Below are positions 21,475 to 30,662 of a stretch of 64,000 nucleotides of DNA, one piece after another. The stretch is taken from contig OX419343.1 of the NCBI GenBank assembly GCA_948470475.1, positions 23,907,569 through 23,971,568 on the forward strand. The letters run 5' to 3'. A model generated the notes under the pieces. It did no database searches, was not told the DNA's origin, and was given only the letters and a program-made list of their open reading frames with translations. Numbering within the stretch: position 1 is the first letter of the stretch; every line of letters starts with the position of its first letter. Source of the DNA: Galaxea fascicularis. Its lineage: Eukaryota > Cnidaria > Anthozoa > Scleractinia > Euphylliidae. Position numbers and translations under genes: made by a program.

Positions 21475-24400
21475 TCACAGTTCTTTGTCCGAGTCCAGCA
21501 GTGACATCAGGGTGGTCACGTTCGGATCCTCCTCCTCGGCATATCCGAAGGGGTAGGTTCGGAAGGATGTGGGATCCAGGGCGCGCTTGGAATACACCAG
21601 CTTGTACTCCTTATGGGCGGGTCGAGTGGACAGGGTGTAAGAACGGACGTCACGATGAATGGTGAGGGATTGCGGGACGCGAGTGGTAGGAGGTTCGTGG
21701 AGAGGTCGTTACACTTCATCCAGCGTGTTCTGTCGCAACACTCGGTAATTGAGGTGTTCCTGTCCTTCGCTATTTAAAGTGAAGCCACGGACTTTGCAGC
21801 ATACTTTGCCGGTTAAGGTCTCGTAACCGTAGTTTTTAGGTCCACCCGAACAGAACTCCACGATGGAATCGCCAGGGTCCAGTTCGTCCGTGAAATCCCC
21901 GAGATGATCCCCCAAAGTGAGCGTGGGTTGCCCAGGCAGTTGAGTGAAAATGACCGAGTCCGTGTCGTAATACAAGACCCGATCGTCGAGGATCTCGAGG
22001 GCTTCGTACAGTCGCAAACGCGCCCAACAGGTGGTGAACGCTGCCACGAAGATGTTCAGATTCGGCCCAGGGAGAATGTGTTCGTCCTTGGGTTTGTAAT
22101 GGACTTCCAACCTGTCCTCGTTCACGGAACTCACGAAACGGATATTGTGTTCCTCGCTCTCCAGGAACTCGGCGAAGACTTGAGGGTCGGTGAATTCTTC
22201 GACGGCCAGGCGGTCCAATCGCTGACCGAATTTGCCCCACATGGAGTTGAGCATGAGTTTGGCGAGAGCACGGAGACCGGGGTTCTTGACAATCTTGTCG
22301 TACTCGAGGAGGATGCCTTCCCGCTCGTGGAAATCAGCGATGTAGGTCCGTTTCTCCACCTCGGTCATGTCGGCGCGGGGCCATCCAGAGGCTTCGACTT
22401 TCAATTTCAACCAGGTGTTCACGTACTCTTTGAAGAGACCCACTTGACTCTTAGGAAAATGCCACACTTCGTGGATGGTCTTGATCTCGTACCCCATCTC
22501 CACCGCCTTCTCTAATTCGGGAGTGCACCACGTTCCGACCAGACAACGTTCGTGCTCCACGTGACTGCACGAGGAGACTTTGTCCAAGAGAGGGCGGTCG
22601 ACGTTGTCGAGAGCACAGGTACGGCAGAGAGGAAAGGTGAGTTTGCCACCATGGGTGAACGGTAACACGGGATGAAAAAGACCGCGCGGAGGAAGAATGG
22701 TGACTTGGGCCAACCCAAAGAACTGGGAGAGATCCGTGCCGGGAGGATCGTAGTAGAAGACGGGATGGCCAACAGGGTACCGGCAGTACTTGTTCACGTA
22801 TGGGTACAGTGAGGTGTAATCATAGTAGTGAATGGCCTCCCCTTGCAAAGGGTCCACGGCCTTGTACAGGCAGGTGGCGTTGGTCCGACCGCCCTTGAAT
22901 GCGTCCCTAGGGTTGAGGGGTGGTTGCAAGGCCAGATCATCCACGAACGATTGGATGGTGGGGTCGTTGGCCTTGAGGGCGGTCCATTGGCACTCCCACA
23001 TCTCTACCACAGTGTAACCCTTGGCACGGAGGGTAGCCGTGCGATGGTTGGTGGCGCGGCGCACGTCGTTGAAGGAACGCCCCACCAGACGAGGATGAAT
23101 TTCGTACCGATGGCCAGGATGACAGGCGGTACAACCGTGCCAAAAACACCCGTGGAATTCGTACAGGGTGTTGGTGTCACGATCGTAGCCATCGACAATG
23201 TACGGCGTGCCAAACACGTGGAACTCACCGATGTGGCGGGCGTGCTGGAGTCGACGACGGAACATGGGATGGTGCTGAGGATTGTAGTCTGGGTAGGAGA
23301 CGGCCATGAGGTCGTGATCCTCCCGCTCGTCGTCGGTCAGCGAGGTCCATTCCTCCAACTTCAGCTGGTGTTCCACGTGGTGCAACCACTCCATGGCGAC
23401 GTGGGATTGACGGTAGGTACGACGCCAACCGTGGAGTGGCTCGGAGGCAATCATGTCGGCTTTCATACGATTCATACGTAGATCCCTATTGCAGGCCGAT
23501 GCGATGGTGGGTTGATCGAAGGGCGAGAACTGTGTCCGCTGTTGAAAGTCCTCTTTGAAGATCAGACACCCTTCTTTCAACAGTTTGACGTCTGACCTGC
23601 AATAGGTCTCTAAGTCTCTTTGGAAGTCGAACTCGTAGTTCTCCGCGACCTTTTGGGCATGCCACGTCTCCAATTCTTCGCGGGCGTTGGGGGTCATGAT
23701 CTCTGGCATGTACTCCGCCAAGGGTGGTAAGGGTCCCACGTAATCCTGATGGGCGGGCGTATTGAATTTATGGGGAAAGTGTCCCTTGGCCAGTTCTGTG
23801 AGTCCGAAGGTCTTTGGAAACGCGGCCAGAGGCATCCGAAAGAATGACAACGAGTCGATGAAGATGATGTTGTCCTGAGTGAGTTGCAGGAACTTGCCAC
23901 CGTTGCGGATCTGGTCGATGTTTTGGCAACGTCGGTGATAAGCGTCCACGATGGGGTATCCGTCGTAGCTCCGGAAATTGTGGGCGATGACGATCACGCG
24001 CTTGTGAATCTCGGCAAGAGTACCCAACCAGGTCAGGAAGGCTTCCACGCAATCTTTACCTTTGAACACACGAGGTGCGGAGGAGTGCTCGTGTTCGGCC
24101 ACCAGGAGAATGGGAACGTGAATGTTATTGTCCCCCAACATACTTTCGATGTCGAAGAACACGTGGAGGGGTTGGTTAGGAGCATTATCATCATCTTCAT
24201 CGCCATCATTCTCCGAGGAAGCATCATCCGAGGATGGACGGGTGGCCCGATGGCGCTGACGCTGAATACGGCGACGCTTGGGTTGGCGTTTGGCCTTGGG
24301 CGTCTCCTCCACTTGCAAAAAACACTGATGGGTGGCCAGACAAACGGTCTGGGCACACGTACGACAAATGTCATAACCGCATTTGTGGTTGCGAAAGGTC

Positions 24401-25542
24401 TCTGCTCCGCGGCACAAGGTGAAACAGGACCCGCATTTCTTGTACGTCTGACACACGGACGGATGGTCGGTCGTGGTGAGTTGATGAGTAGCGGTGAAGG
24501 TGCGATGGTTGGCAAGACATACGGGACCGAAGAATCGACGATGACACTGGTTGCAGGTGCGGGCCGGTTTGGCGTCGCGTTTGGTGGAGATGGCTGCCGC
24601 ATGATCGGTACACCCCTCTTGCAAACAGCACCGACACTTGTTAACGTTCTCCTTGCAGAGATGGTGGTCCTCGATGTTGTAGGGTTTATAACAATGGCCG
24701 CAGAAGTACGATTTGCCAAAGAAACCCTTCAGGGACGTCAGGGCATCGTAGTGTTCGTCGTGGTACAGGATGCCCAACAGGTCAGGGCCTTGTCCGTAGG
24801 CGAAACGAGTGTAACCGCGATGGGCATTCACCACCACGATGGTGTAATTCTGCATGAGGGGACACCCTGCAAAGATTTTCAATTCCTCAGGGCCGCAGGG
24901 TCCACGTAAGACGTTGGCTTGATCATGAAGAAGAAGGGCGTGCTCATATTGGATCTTACGTCCATCTCGGAAGGATCGCCACTTGGGATGTTTCTCAGCA
25001 TTGGCCTTGGCGGTCACGATGGCACGGGCGCAACACAGATTGTCGGCGGCTTTGATCTCAATCACCGATTGTTTGAACACCTTCACTTTCTTGACGGGTA
25101 GATGGCCCGGGATGTATCGCGACAGTCGGCCAGACCCCACCGGACGTCCCAACACGTGCACGAAAGTCAGATTGAACGAATCATCCAGTTCAAAGTTCTC
25201 GTTACTGTTCAACATGTGTTGGATTTGATTCAGGATGGGTTCCGAACGGCCCGTACCCTGTCGCCATTCCCCAACAGTAGCACCATGGAACCCCATGTTG
25301 TTGTTGAAGCGATTGGAGGCGAGATGAATGAAGACACGGTCCCGATCGGCCAGCGAGTCATCGTCAAGGAGTTGAGCGAGGGCCGACTGGAACCCATGCA
25401 GAATGGCATCCGTCAAACGTTGGCGTGAATGAAAGGTGCCTTCTTGATGGAACGTGACATTGAAACCACGTTCCCGTAGTCCGAAGCGGGGAGCTTGACG
25501 TTCAACAACAGGTTCCAAATTGAAAAGAATGCGACCGCCCAT
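21475..25542 (-). pseudogene. polB: protein-primed DNA polymerase B, in-frame TAA before the C-terminus
   Basis: The first open part is 1277 residues (25542 to the TAA at 21709-21711). It contains a Cys/His-rich region (about 280-410), an acidic linker (about 436-455), and 3'-5' exonuclease motifs ExoI FFDIES (D464, E466), ExoII HNFRSYD (N522, D527) and ExoIII YCRSD (Y647, D651). A Polinton-typical LYEFHGCFWHGC block lies at 793-804. Polymerase motif A is DYTSLYP (D908), motif B KLMLNSMWGKFG (K1095-N1099) and motif C YYDTDS (D1193, D1195). It would replicate the element from a protein primer. After the TAA the same frame stays open for 77 more codons to a TGA at 21475-21477. That stretch has the conserved family C-terminal pattern (Lys-x-Tyr-x-x-Val-Tyr-x-Lys-Arg, then Pro-Tyr-Gly), so the TAA is best read as a nonsense mutation. 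All visible catalytic residues precede it. Confidence 0.93.
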
Positions 25543-25615
25543 TTGGTCTACGAGGAAGGAACGAAATCGTTAAAACACGAGCGACAGGAGAAAAACGATA
25601 CGTGAGAAAAAAGAA

Positions 25616-25693
25616 CTAATCGGTTTTCATGGCCTCCGCGATGTCCATCATCTCATTCAAGTCCTCATCGGTCACGTTCTCAGTCAAATCCAT
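25616..25693 (-). other. 25-codon ORF upstream of polymerase B
   Basis: A small acidic ORF (ATG at 25691-25693, TAG at 25616-25618), beginning MDLTENVTDED, lies 73 bp before the polymerase ATG on the same strand. It could act as an upstream ORF in the polymerase leader or be chance. There is no family match that I know. Confidence 0.3.
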
Positions 25694-26299
25694 GCTGAAT
25701 GAGAAAAGCCACGGGCTAGAGCAGAGGGAATGTCGAAATGAAGGTCGCGCACGGTCACTATTCACTAAGTTTCAATATCCTAATATTATCTGAATAGTTT
25801 TCTTCCCATAAAGAAACCAAGATGACGACGTTTTCTTCCCCAAAACAAACATGGCTACGTTTCTTTCTTAAAACAAACACGACTGTCTTTCTTCCCCAGA
25901 ACAAACATGGCTACCTTTCTTTCTCAAAACACAACATGGATATGCTTTCTTCCCCTAAAATCAGCACGGTTACCTTTCTTTCTCGAAGCGGGTGGTGGTA
26001 TTGGTTGATCGTTTTTTCGGCACTTGGTAGTGGGCGGTTTGACGGACAAGCGTTCACTCGTTAGGAGGTGTTGTCCACCTTCGGCGTGGCGTTGCTGACG
26101 AGCTTTTTCACGCTCTAGCGAATTTTCAAAAGGAGACGGTGTCCGTGTTGGGAGGCACGGACGACATCTTGACTGAAATGAAGTCGTGAGCGGAGTGCGC
26201 GACCTTTTTTTGAAGATGATGGCGTGTGCCTTGAGCTGTGATTGGTGGATGTTCGATGGTGCGAGCATGGCGTGAGTGTGGCGTGAGCATGGCGTGATA
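25694..26299. other. intergenic region between polymerase and rightward genes, with degenerate repeats
   Basis: About 600 bp with no supported gene. From 25808 to 25990 there are four or five degenerate copies of a roughly 40-bp unit containing acatggctacgtttctttct and related text. From 26262 to 26300 a short gcatggcgtgag repeat precedes the first rightward promoter. The position between divergent genes makes it a candidate control region. Confidence 0.5.
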
Positions 26300-26326
26300 T
26301 GACGTCAAGGCATTGGGTATAAAAGG
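26300..26326 (+). promoter_or_regulatory. CRE-like site and TATA box, first rightward promoter
   Basis: TGACGTCA (26300-26307) is the full palindromic CREB/ATF consensus. It is followed 10 bp later by TATAAAAGG (26318-26326), which lies 37 nt before the ATG at 26355. It is the best-formed promoter of the element. Confidence 0.6.
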
Positions 26327-26354
26327 CACGACGCATGAGGAGAATTGCGTCAGT

Positions 26355-26471
26355 ATGAATTCCGAATCTGTGTTGCCCGTATTGGATCCGGATGACAAAC
26401 GGTACTACCGGGACTTGAAACGATCGGATTTTCGGACGAGAAGTGTTGTGCTGGAAACCCTGTCATTGTAG
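26355..26471 (+). CDS. 38-residue small ORF behind the strongest promoter
   Basis: ATG at 26355, TAG at 26469-26471. The product starts MNSESVLPVLDPDDKRYY and is charged, with no membrane segment and no domain I recognise. It is supported mainly by position: it is the first ATG after a CRE-plus-TATA promoter at the same spacing (37 nt) used by other genes of this element. It could be a small regulatory protein or only a leader ORF. Confidence 0.4.
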   Translation: MNSESVLPVLDPDDKRYYRDLKRSDFRTRSVVLETLSL

Positions 26472-26597
26472 TTGGCCTTGTCATCGTGTGCGGACCATTT
26501 TTAAATATGAAACCATGAAAGACCTCATTCCGAGGTGTGTGGTTGTTGTAGTGTATGCAGGTTGACCTTCCCCTCACCCACGACCCTAGACAAATAG

Positions 26598-26606
26598 CAT
26601 AAAAAG
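26598..26606 (+). promoter_or_regulatory. CATAAAAAG box before virion-protein paralog 1
   Basis: A TATA-like box 40 nt upstream of the ATG at 26638. An out-of-frame ATG at 26607 lies immediately after the box, so it would be upstream of the expected transcript start. Confidence 0.45.
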
Positions 26607-26637
26607 ATGGGACGCTGTGGCACGGGGGTCAGTCTAG

Positions 26638-27676
26638 ATGAGGGGACTCAGGGACATGTACGTGACCCTGTCGAGCGACACGACGCCCGAATTTCCCCAC
26701 AACACGGCGGCGTCCTTTCAAGTGCGATTAGCCACTCCCCTGACGTTTGGAGAGCCTGGGTGGGAAGTGGCCTTGAGCAGTCTGGTCATGCGCGATCGTG
26801 GGATGGACGTCACACTCTTGCACGACCAACCTAGCAAGGCCTTGTTGGTCACGACCACCCGATTACTGAAAGAGGGGGATTCGGACTTTCCCTGGACGAT
26901 AAAGAACCAAGTCCTTGTCAGTGACATGGTGGCCTCGAATGCTCTACATCCCTTGCCATCGGGCGAAGCGTTCATGAAAGCCTTGATCGAACAATGGTTA
27001 TTGAAAGTCAATCTGTTTGACTACGAAGACGGAACCCTGCAGATCCGCCCCCGCGTGAGTTGGGACACCTCCAATGGCGCCACGGAGATGATTGTCGATG
27101 GACTCGATGAAACGACCTTTGAATTGATACAAGAGTTTGTGTTTCAAGATGGGTTGGTTGATGCCCGACCCATCGCAAAATTTGTCATTTCTTCTAGGCC
27201 ACAATGCCATTCCCGAATTGCGTCAAGTGGTCACGGGCCCGGCCCCAAGGTGGGGTCACACGGTGGACTCCATCATTGCTCACGGTGACGTGCTGCTAAA
27301 ACACGATTCCACGCGTGACACGGTCATGTTTTCGTCTAAAGTGAAATGGCGCTTCGTGCGTCTGAATGACGCCTTCGACAGCGTGGTGGGCAAGACGCAC
27401 CACACGCAGGGTCTGCACATCTATTCCAACGTGGGACGTGCCGTCATGGTGGGGGATCGGACGACCGATCTCTTGCAAGAGGTGCCGCACTTGCAGCGAG
27501 GGGAGGATGGTGTGTATTACGAACCCTCGCAAGAACGATTTCGGTCTGTGCGCTATTACGGACTGGCGGTGGCCAGTGTGAGTTTGAGGGATGGGTTGGG
27601 GCATGCGTTGCCCACGGCACAAGTGGGTCGTACGCACACGACGGTCACCTTGCATTTCAGACGCAGGAAGTCATAA
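26638..27676 (+). pseudogene. putative penton/minor virion protein paralog 1, frameshifted
   Basis: Starts MRGLRDMYVTLSSDTTPEF and matches the protein at 29113 in its N-terminus (YVTL-S, then TPLTFG-W-V-L-SL), in a VGDRTTDLLQEV block and in its TLHFRRR ending. Near 27190 the reading frame shifts by one base: the first frame continues about 30 codons without similarity, while the second frame carries the rest of the homology to TAA at 27674-27676. There is no canonical slippery heptamer for a -1 event, and the needed change is +1, so I read it as an indel. In Polintons proteins with this N-terminus sit among virion genes (family knowledge); a penton or vertex role is inference. The stop codon lies inside the CATAAAAC box of the next gene. 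Confidence 0.75.
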
Positions 27677-27719
27677 AACCGGGCCGTCCGCCACCTTGAC
27701 TCGTCAGTGTGCGAAAACC

Positions 27720-28064
27720 ATGACGACGTGCGCAGACGTGTGGAGTCGATGCCGTTGGCTCATGTTGCGCGTGGTATGTCGATCGCTCGTGGCCGTCATA
27801 GGGGTACCCAGTAAGGATGTGTTCGCCATGGACGCGGCCGCCGATGGCACGCCCCTCGACGTCTTCGAATACCTTCTCGACGAGTTGCACTGGGGGACCT
27901 TTACAGCCTTTGTGGTGTGGTTGGACGAGGGGTACCCTTGGCCAGAAAGTTGGCAATGGTACCGCAAGATACATAAAACGTACGGGCTATGCCTACCTAC
28001 CATTCGAGAGTTGGCGTGGCGTCGAGTTTGCCTGTGGGTGACGGACAGACTTCGACGACCATGA
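27720..28064 (+). CDS. 114-residue protein of unknown function
   Basis: Starts MTTCADVWSRCRWLML. The N-terminal third is hydrophobic and Cys-rich (two Cys and a VVCRSLVAVIGV stretch near 17-29), possibly one membrane segment. A Trp-rich region follows (WLDEGYPWPESWQWYRK, about 69-85). A CATAAAAC box lies 49 nt upstream and overlaps the stop of the previous gene. Its stop codon overlaps the integrase ATG as ATGA. I do not recognise the family. The tight spacing and matching base composition support a real gene. Confidence 0.55.
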   Translation: MTTCADVWSRCRWLMLRVVCRSLVAVIGVPSKDVFAMDAAADGTPLDVFEYLLDELHWGTFTAFVVWLDEGYPWPESWQWYRKIHKTYGLCLPTIRELAWRRVCLWVTDRLRRP

Positions 28065-29131
28065 AGAAAAAGAAGCCCACAACAGCAGCCTCCTACGAGG
28101 ACCCTGCAGCACCCGGTGCCTTGGGCGGGGTGGCCCGGTTTGCACGCGCTCACGGGTGGTCCCTCAAGAAGGCACGCACCTTGTTGGAAAAGAATTTGGC
28201 CTACACGTTACACAAACCCCCGCGTCGGCGGTTTTTGACCCTGCCTGTCTTGGTGTTTTATCGCGACCAGCAATGGGTGGCCGATCTGGTGGAAATGCAG
28301 CGCGTGGCCCGCAACAACAGCGGCATACGTTACCTCCTGACCGTGGTGGACGTCTTGTCGAAATACGCCTGGGTGCGTCCGTTAAAAAACAAGACGGGCG
28401 CCGAGGTCGTGCGAGCCTTTCGAAGCATTCTCAAGGACGGGGGACGCCAGCCACAAACCTTGCAGACGGACAAAGGCAAAGAATTTTACAACGCTACCGT
28501 GCAGGCCTGGTTGAAGCGAGAAGGCATTCATCATTTTTCCACGAAAGGAGATGCCAAAGCCGCCGTGGTGGAACGGTTCAATCGCACGCTCAAGGGCCGC
28601 ATGTACCGCTATTTCACTGCCGCCAACACCTTGAAGTACATCGACATCCTCCCCGACTTGGTGGCTGGGTATAATGCCTCCAAGCACCGTAGCATTGGTT
28701 TGGCACCGAGACAAGTGACGCCGGAGAACGAGGAGTTTGTGTGGCAGCGATTGTACGGTTTACGGTTGAAACCTGATCGGAGGCGACCTCGATTGGCCAG
28801 AGGGGATCGCGTGCGCTTGAGCAAGCGCACGAGACTTTTCAAGAAAGGGTATTTGCCCCAATGGACGGAGGAAGTGTTTGTCGTGCAACGTGTGGTGCCG
28901 GGGGTTCCCATCACCTACAAAATCGAAGAAATGGATGGCACACCCGTGGAGGGGACGTGTTACGAAGAGGATCTACAAAAAGTCACCGTGGACGACGACA
29001 CCTTGTGGCGCATCGAAAAAGTACTTAAACGGCGTGGCAAGCGAGCGTTGGTGAGATGGAAAGGGTGGCCGGCCAAATACGATAGTTGGATCCCCACCTC
29101 GGACCTCAAGGCATGGAAGAGCTCTACGTGA
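28061..29131 (+). CDS. int: Polinton integrase with C-terminal chromodomain
   Basis: A 356-residue retroviral-type (rve) DDE integrase that would cut and join the element's DNA ends into the genome. The catalytic triad is visible as D75 (WVADLVEM), D137 (LQTDKGKEF) and E171 (VVERFNRTLKGR). The SH3-like region around 240-290 includes RLARGDRVRLSK. A chromodomain ends the protein (LWRIEKVLKRRGKRALVRWKGW, about 315-350), with the aromatic residues expected to read methylated histone tails. I see no clear HHCC zinc finger at the N-terminus. The start chosen is the ATG at 28061, which overlaps the preceding stop (ATGA); upstream in-frame codons lack an ATG. It overlaps the next gene by 19 bp. The frame is intact. 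Confidence 0.93.
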   Translation: MKKKKPTTAASYEDPAAPGALGGVARFARAHGWSLKKARTLLEKNLAYTLHKPPRRRFLTLPVLVFYRDQQWVADLVEMQRVARNNSGIRYLLTVVDVLSKYAWVRPLKNKTGAEVVRAFRSILKDGGRQPQTLQTDKGKEFYNATVQAWLKREGIHHFSTKGDAKAAVVERFNRTLKGRMYRYFTAANTLKYIDILPDLVAGYNASKHRSIGLAPRQVTPENEEFVWQRLYGLRLKPDRRRPRLARGDRVRLSKRTRLFKKGYLPQWTEEVFVVQRVVPGVPITYKIEEMDGTPVEGTCYEEDLQKVTVDDDTLWRIEKVLKRRGKRALVRWKGWPAKYDSWIPTSDLKAWKSST

Positions 29132-30150
29132 CGTTGCCCAGCGATGGCGGAGGAGCTCAATTCGCGAGAGCCAATCGCAACAACAGTTACAAGGTGCAAT
29201 TGCCCACCCCCTTGAAGTTTGGAGGCAAAGACTGGCAAGTGGGGTTGGCGAGCCTGTCGCTACCCCTTCGGAACGAATTTCGGTCCGCCCTGTTGCAAAA
29301 GTTTCCTTCGGGCACCCAACTTGCCTATCAACGGGGCTACACGACCAAGGTGGATGCGCGCGGGACACGCAGTGTGGCCAACAACAACGTGAGGGCCGTG
29401 GTCACCGTGGACGACCTGTTGCAGGACGAGTCGGTGCACGACGGGGTCTCGTTCATGCGGTCCCTCGTGTTCGAGTTGCAAAAGGGAATCGCCTACTATT
29501 TCAAGTACAAGGAAAAAGACAGCACGAACCTCGAAGAATGGAAGCATCCGGAAACCGATGCGGAGTACTTTCAAACCCTGCGTTGGACGGGTCCCACCAC
29601 CTTGCAAATCGACGGCAGCGGATGCGAGCGCGCTTCCCAGAACATCATAGTGGGCTTTGCGTACGACTTGATGGTGTTGTTAGGAGGCATTGGCCCAAGC
29701 CACAGTTTTCCCGGACCCCAGATCCGTCAGATTCATTACAAGTCCCCTCCCGCCAGCGACAAGATCAACACTCAACCCATCGATGCGGCCACCATCCAGG
29801 GAGAGTGGGTCCTTTTCACGCAACAACAGACCTGGGAGTTTACCAACTTGAATTGGGGTTGGTTCGAAAAGACTTTCTTCACCCCCTCGCGCAGTCTGCG
29901 TGTCTACTGCAATGCGGGTCAGAGCACCATCGTGGGTGAACGCATCACGGATCTCCTGAGAGAAGTCCACCTTTCCACCACGGACCGAAATGGGTACGCC
30001 TACTTCGAACCCACCCACGTGCAATACCTGCCGGTGCGTCAACCCTCGTTCGAGGTGATGGAAGTGCAAATCGCCGAGATGGCCGGTGCCTTGGCGCATC
30101 TGGGGGAGAGACCCTCCAACTTGACTTTGCATTTTCGCCAGCGTGTATAA
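29113..30150 (+). CDS. putative penton/minor virion protein paralog 2, intact
   Basis: 345 residues starting MEELYVTLPSDGGGAQ. The N-terminal 60 residues form the module shared with the 26638 copy: YVTLPSD, then VQLPTPLKFGGKDWQVGLASLSLP. The C-terminus contains VGERITDLLREV and TLHFRQRV, also shared. The middle is divergent and rich in aromatic residues. This type of protein accompanies capsid genes in Polintons. I infer a vertex (penton) or attachment-related virion role, but I see no sequence motif that proves it. The ATG lies inside the end of the integrase gene (19-bp overlap), so translation may depend on an internal promoter or on reinitiation. The next gene has its own TATA box at 30204. 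Confidence 0.7.
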   Translation: MEELYVTLPSDGGGAQFARANRNNSYKVQLPTPLKFGGKDWQVGLASLSLPLRNEFRSALLQKFPSGTQLAYQRGYTTKVDARGTRSVANNNVRAVVTVDDLLQDESVHDGVSFMRSLVFELQKGIAYYFKYKEKDSTNLEEWKHPETDAEYFQTLRWTGPTTLQIDGSGCERASQNIIVGFAYDLMVLLGGIGPSHSFPGPQIRQIHYKSPPASDKINTQPIDAATIQGEWVLFTQQQTWEFTNLNWGWFEKTFFTPSRSLRVYCNAGQSTIVGERITDLLREVHLSTTDRNGYAYFEPTHVQYLPVRQPSFEVMEVQIAEMAGALAHLGERPSNLTLHFRQRV

Positions 30151-30203
30151 AGAGAAGAACAAGACACCCTGTCGTGGTCTGTGCAGACAATCCAGTCGAC
30201 GTG

Positions 30204-30212
30204 TATAAAAGG
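30204..30212 (+). promoter_or_regulatory. TATAAAAGG box
   Basis: Lies 41 nt before the ATG at 30245. Confidence 0.55.
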
Positions 30213-30244
30213 ACACTCCCCAACACCCGAAGCAGTTGCGAGTC

Positions 30245-30463
30245 ATGCGAGGAGGCAGTCTGACACGGTACACCCCCACGTCGCAAGACGGTTCGGGGCT
30301 TTTCAGTCGGTTTGTTGGACCCGTGCTCGAAAGGGGGGGTCAAGTCGTCGCCAAAAAGGTACAAAAGCACGTGAAGAGGGCCTTGAAACGCAAAGCGGAC
30401 GAAGTCCTCGACAGAGTGAGTAAACGCGTCAAACACAGTGTGCACGATATCTTGGGACCCTGA
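30245..30463 (+). CDS. 72-residue basic small protein
   Basis: Starts MRGGSLTRYTPTSQDG. The N-terminal half is glycine/serine-rich. The C-terminal half is a highly charged amphipathic helix candidate (KKVQKHVKRALKRKADEVLDR, in part). Its own TATA box is 41 nt upstream, and it ends two bases before the next ATG. Small basic proteins next to the capsid gene are usual in adenovirus-like genomes, where they bind DNA or link core to capsid. Here the function is inference only. Confidence 0.55.
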   Translation: MRGGSLTRYTPTSQDGSGLFSRFVGPVLERGGQVVAKKVQKHVKRALKRKADEVLDRVSKRVKHSVHDILGP

Positions 30464-30465
30464 AG

Positions 30466-30657
30466 ATGGTGAAGCGGCGCATCGTCATGACACCCATGCC
30501 CTCGAGGGGGCTTCAACGGCACGGTCTGAAAGGCGTGGCGCCTCAAGTCGGGGGACGGATTTGGCCGGGGGCTCCTGACATGGTGCCTTCCTGGACACGC
30601 GCGTATATAAAAGAGATGCACAAGCGACCACGGCAAAGGCGACGAAGACGCCGGTGA
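30466..30657 (+). CDS. 63-residue Arg-rich small protein
   Basis: Starts MVKRRIVMTPMPSRGLQ and ends in a run of arginines broken by one glutamine (PRQRRRRRR). It is very basic, with no hydrophobic segment. It lies between the 72-residue protein and the capsid gene, and the capsid TATA box (30604-30613) lies inside its 3' end. It is possibly a DNA-binding core component. I do not recognise a specific family. Confidence 0.5.
   Translation: MVKRRIVMTPMPSRGLQRHGLKGVAPQVGGRIWPGAPDMVPSWTRAYIKEMHKRPRQRRRRRR
30604..30613 (+). promoter_or_regulatory. TATATAAAAG box of the capsid gene
   Basis: Lies 59 nt before the capsid ATG at 30663, inside the coding region of the upstream Arg-rich protein. Confidence 0.55.
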
Positions 30658-30662
30658 GCACG

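Noticed and set aside
23884..24909. 341-codon ORF on plus opposite the polymerase (also 21904-22515, 22828-23481)
   Set aside because: Lies antisense to conserved polymerase motifs in G+C-rich DNA; the translation has no domain and is explained as a shadow frame.
26638..27676. Programmed frameshift joining the two halves of virion paralog 1
   Set aside because: The needed shift is +1, no canonical slippery site is present, and the paralog at 29113 uses a single frame; an indel is simpler.
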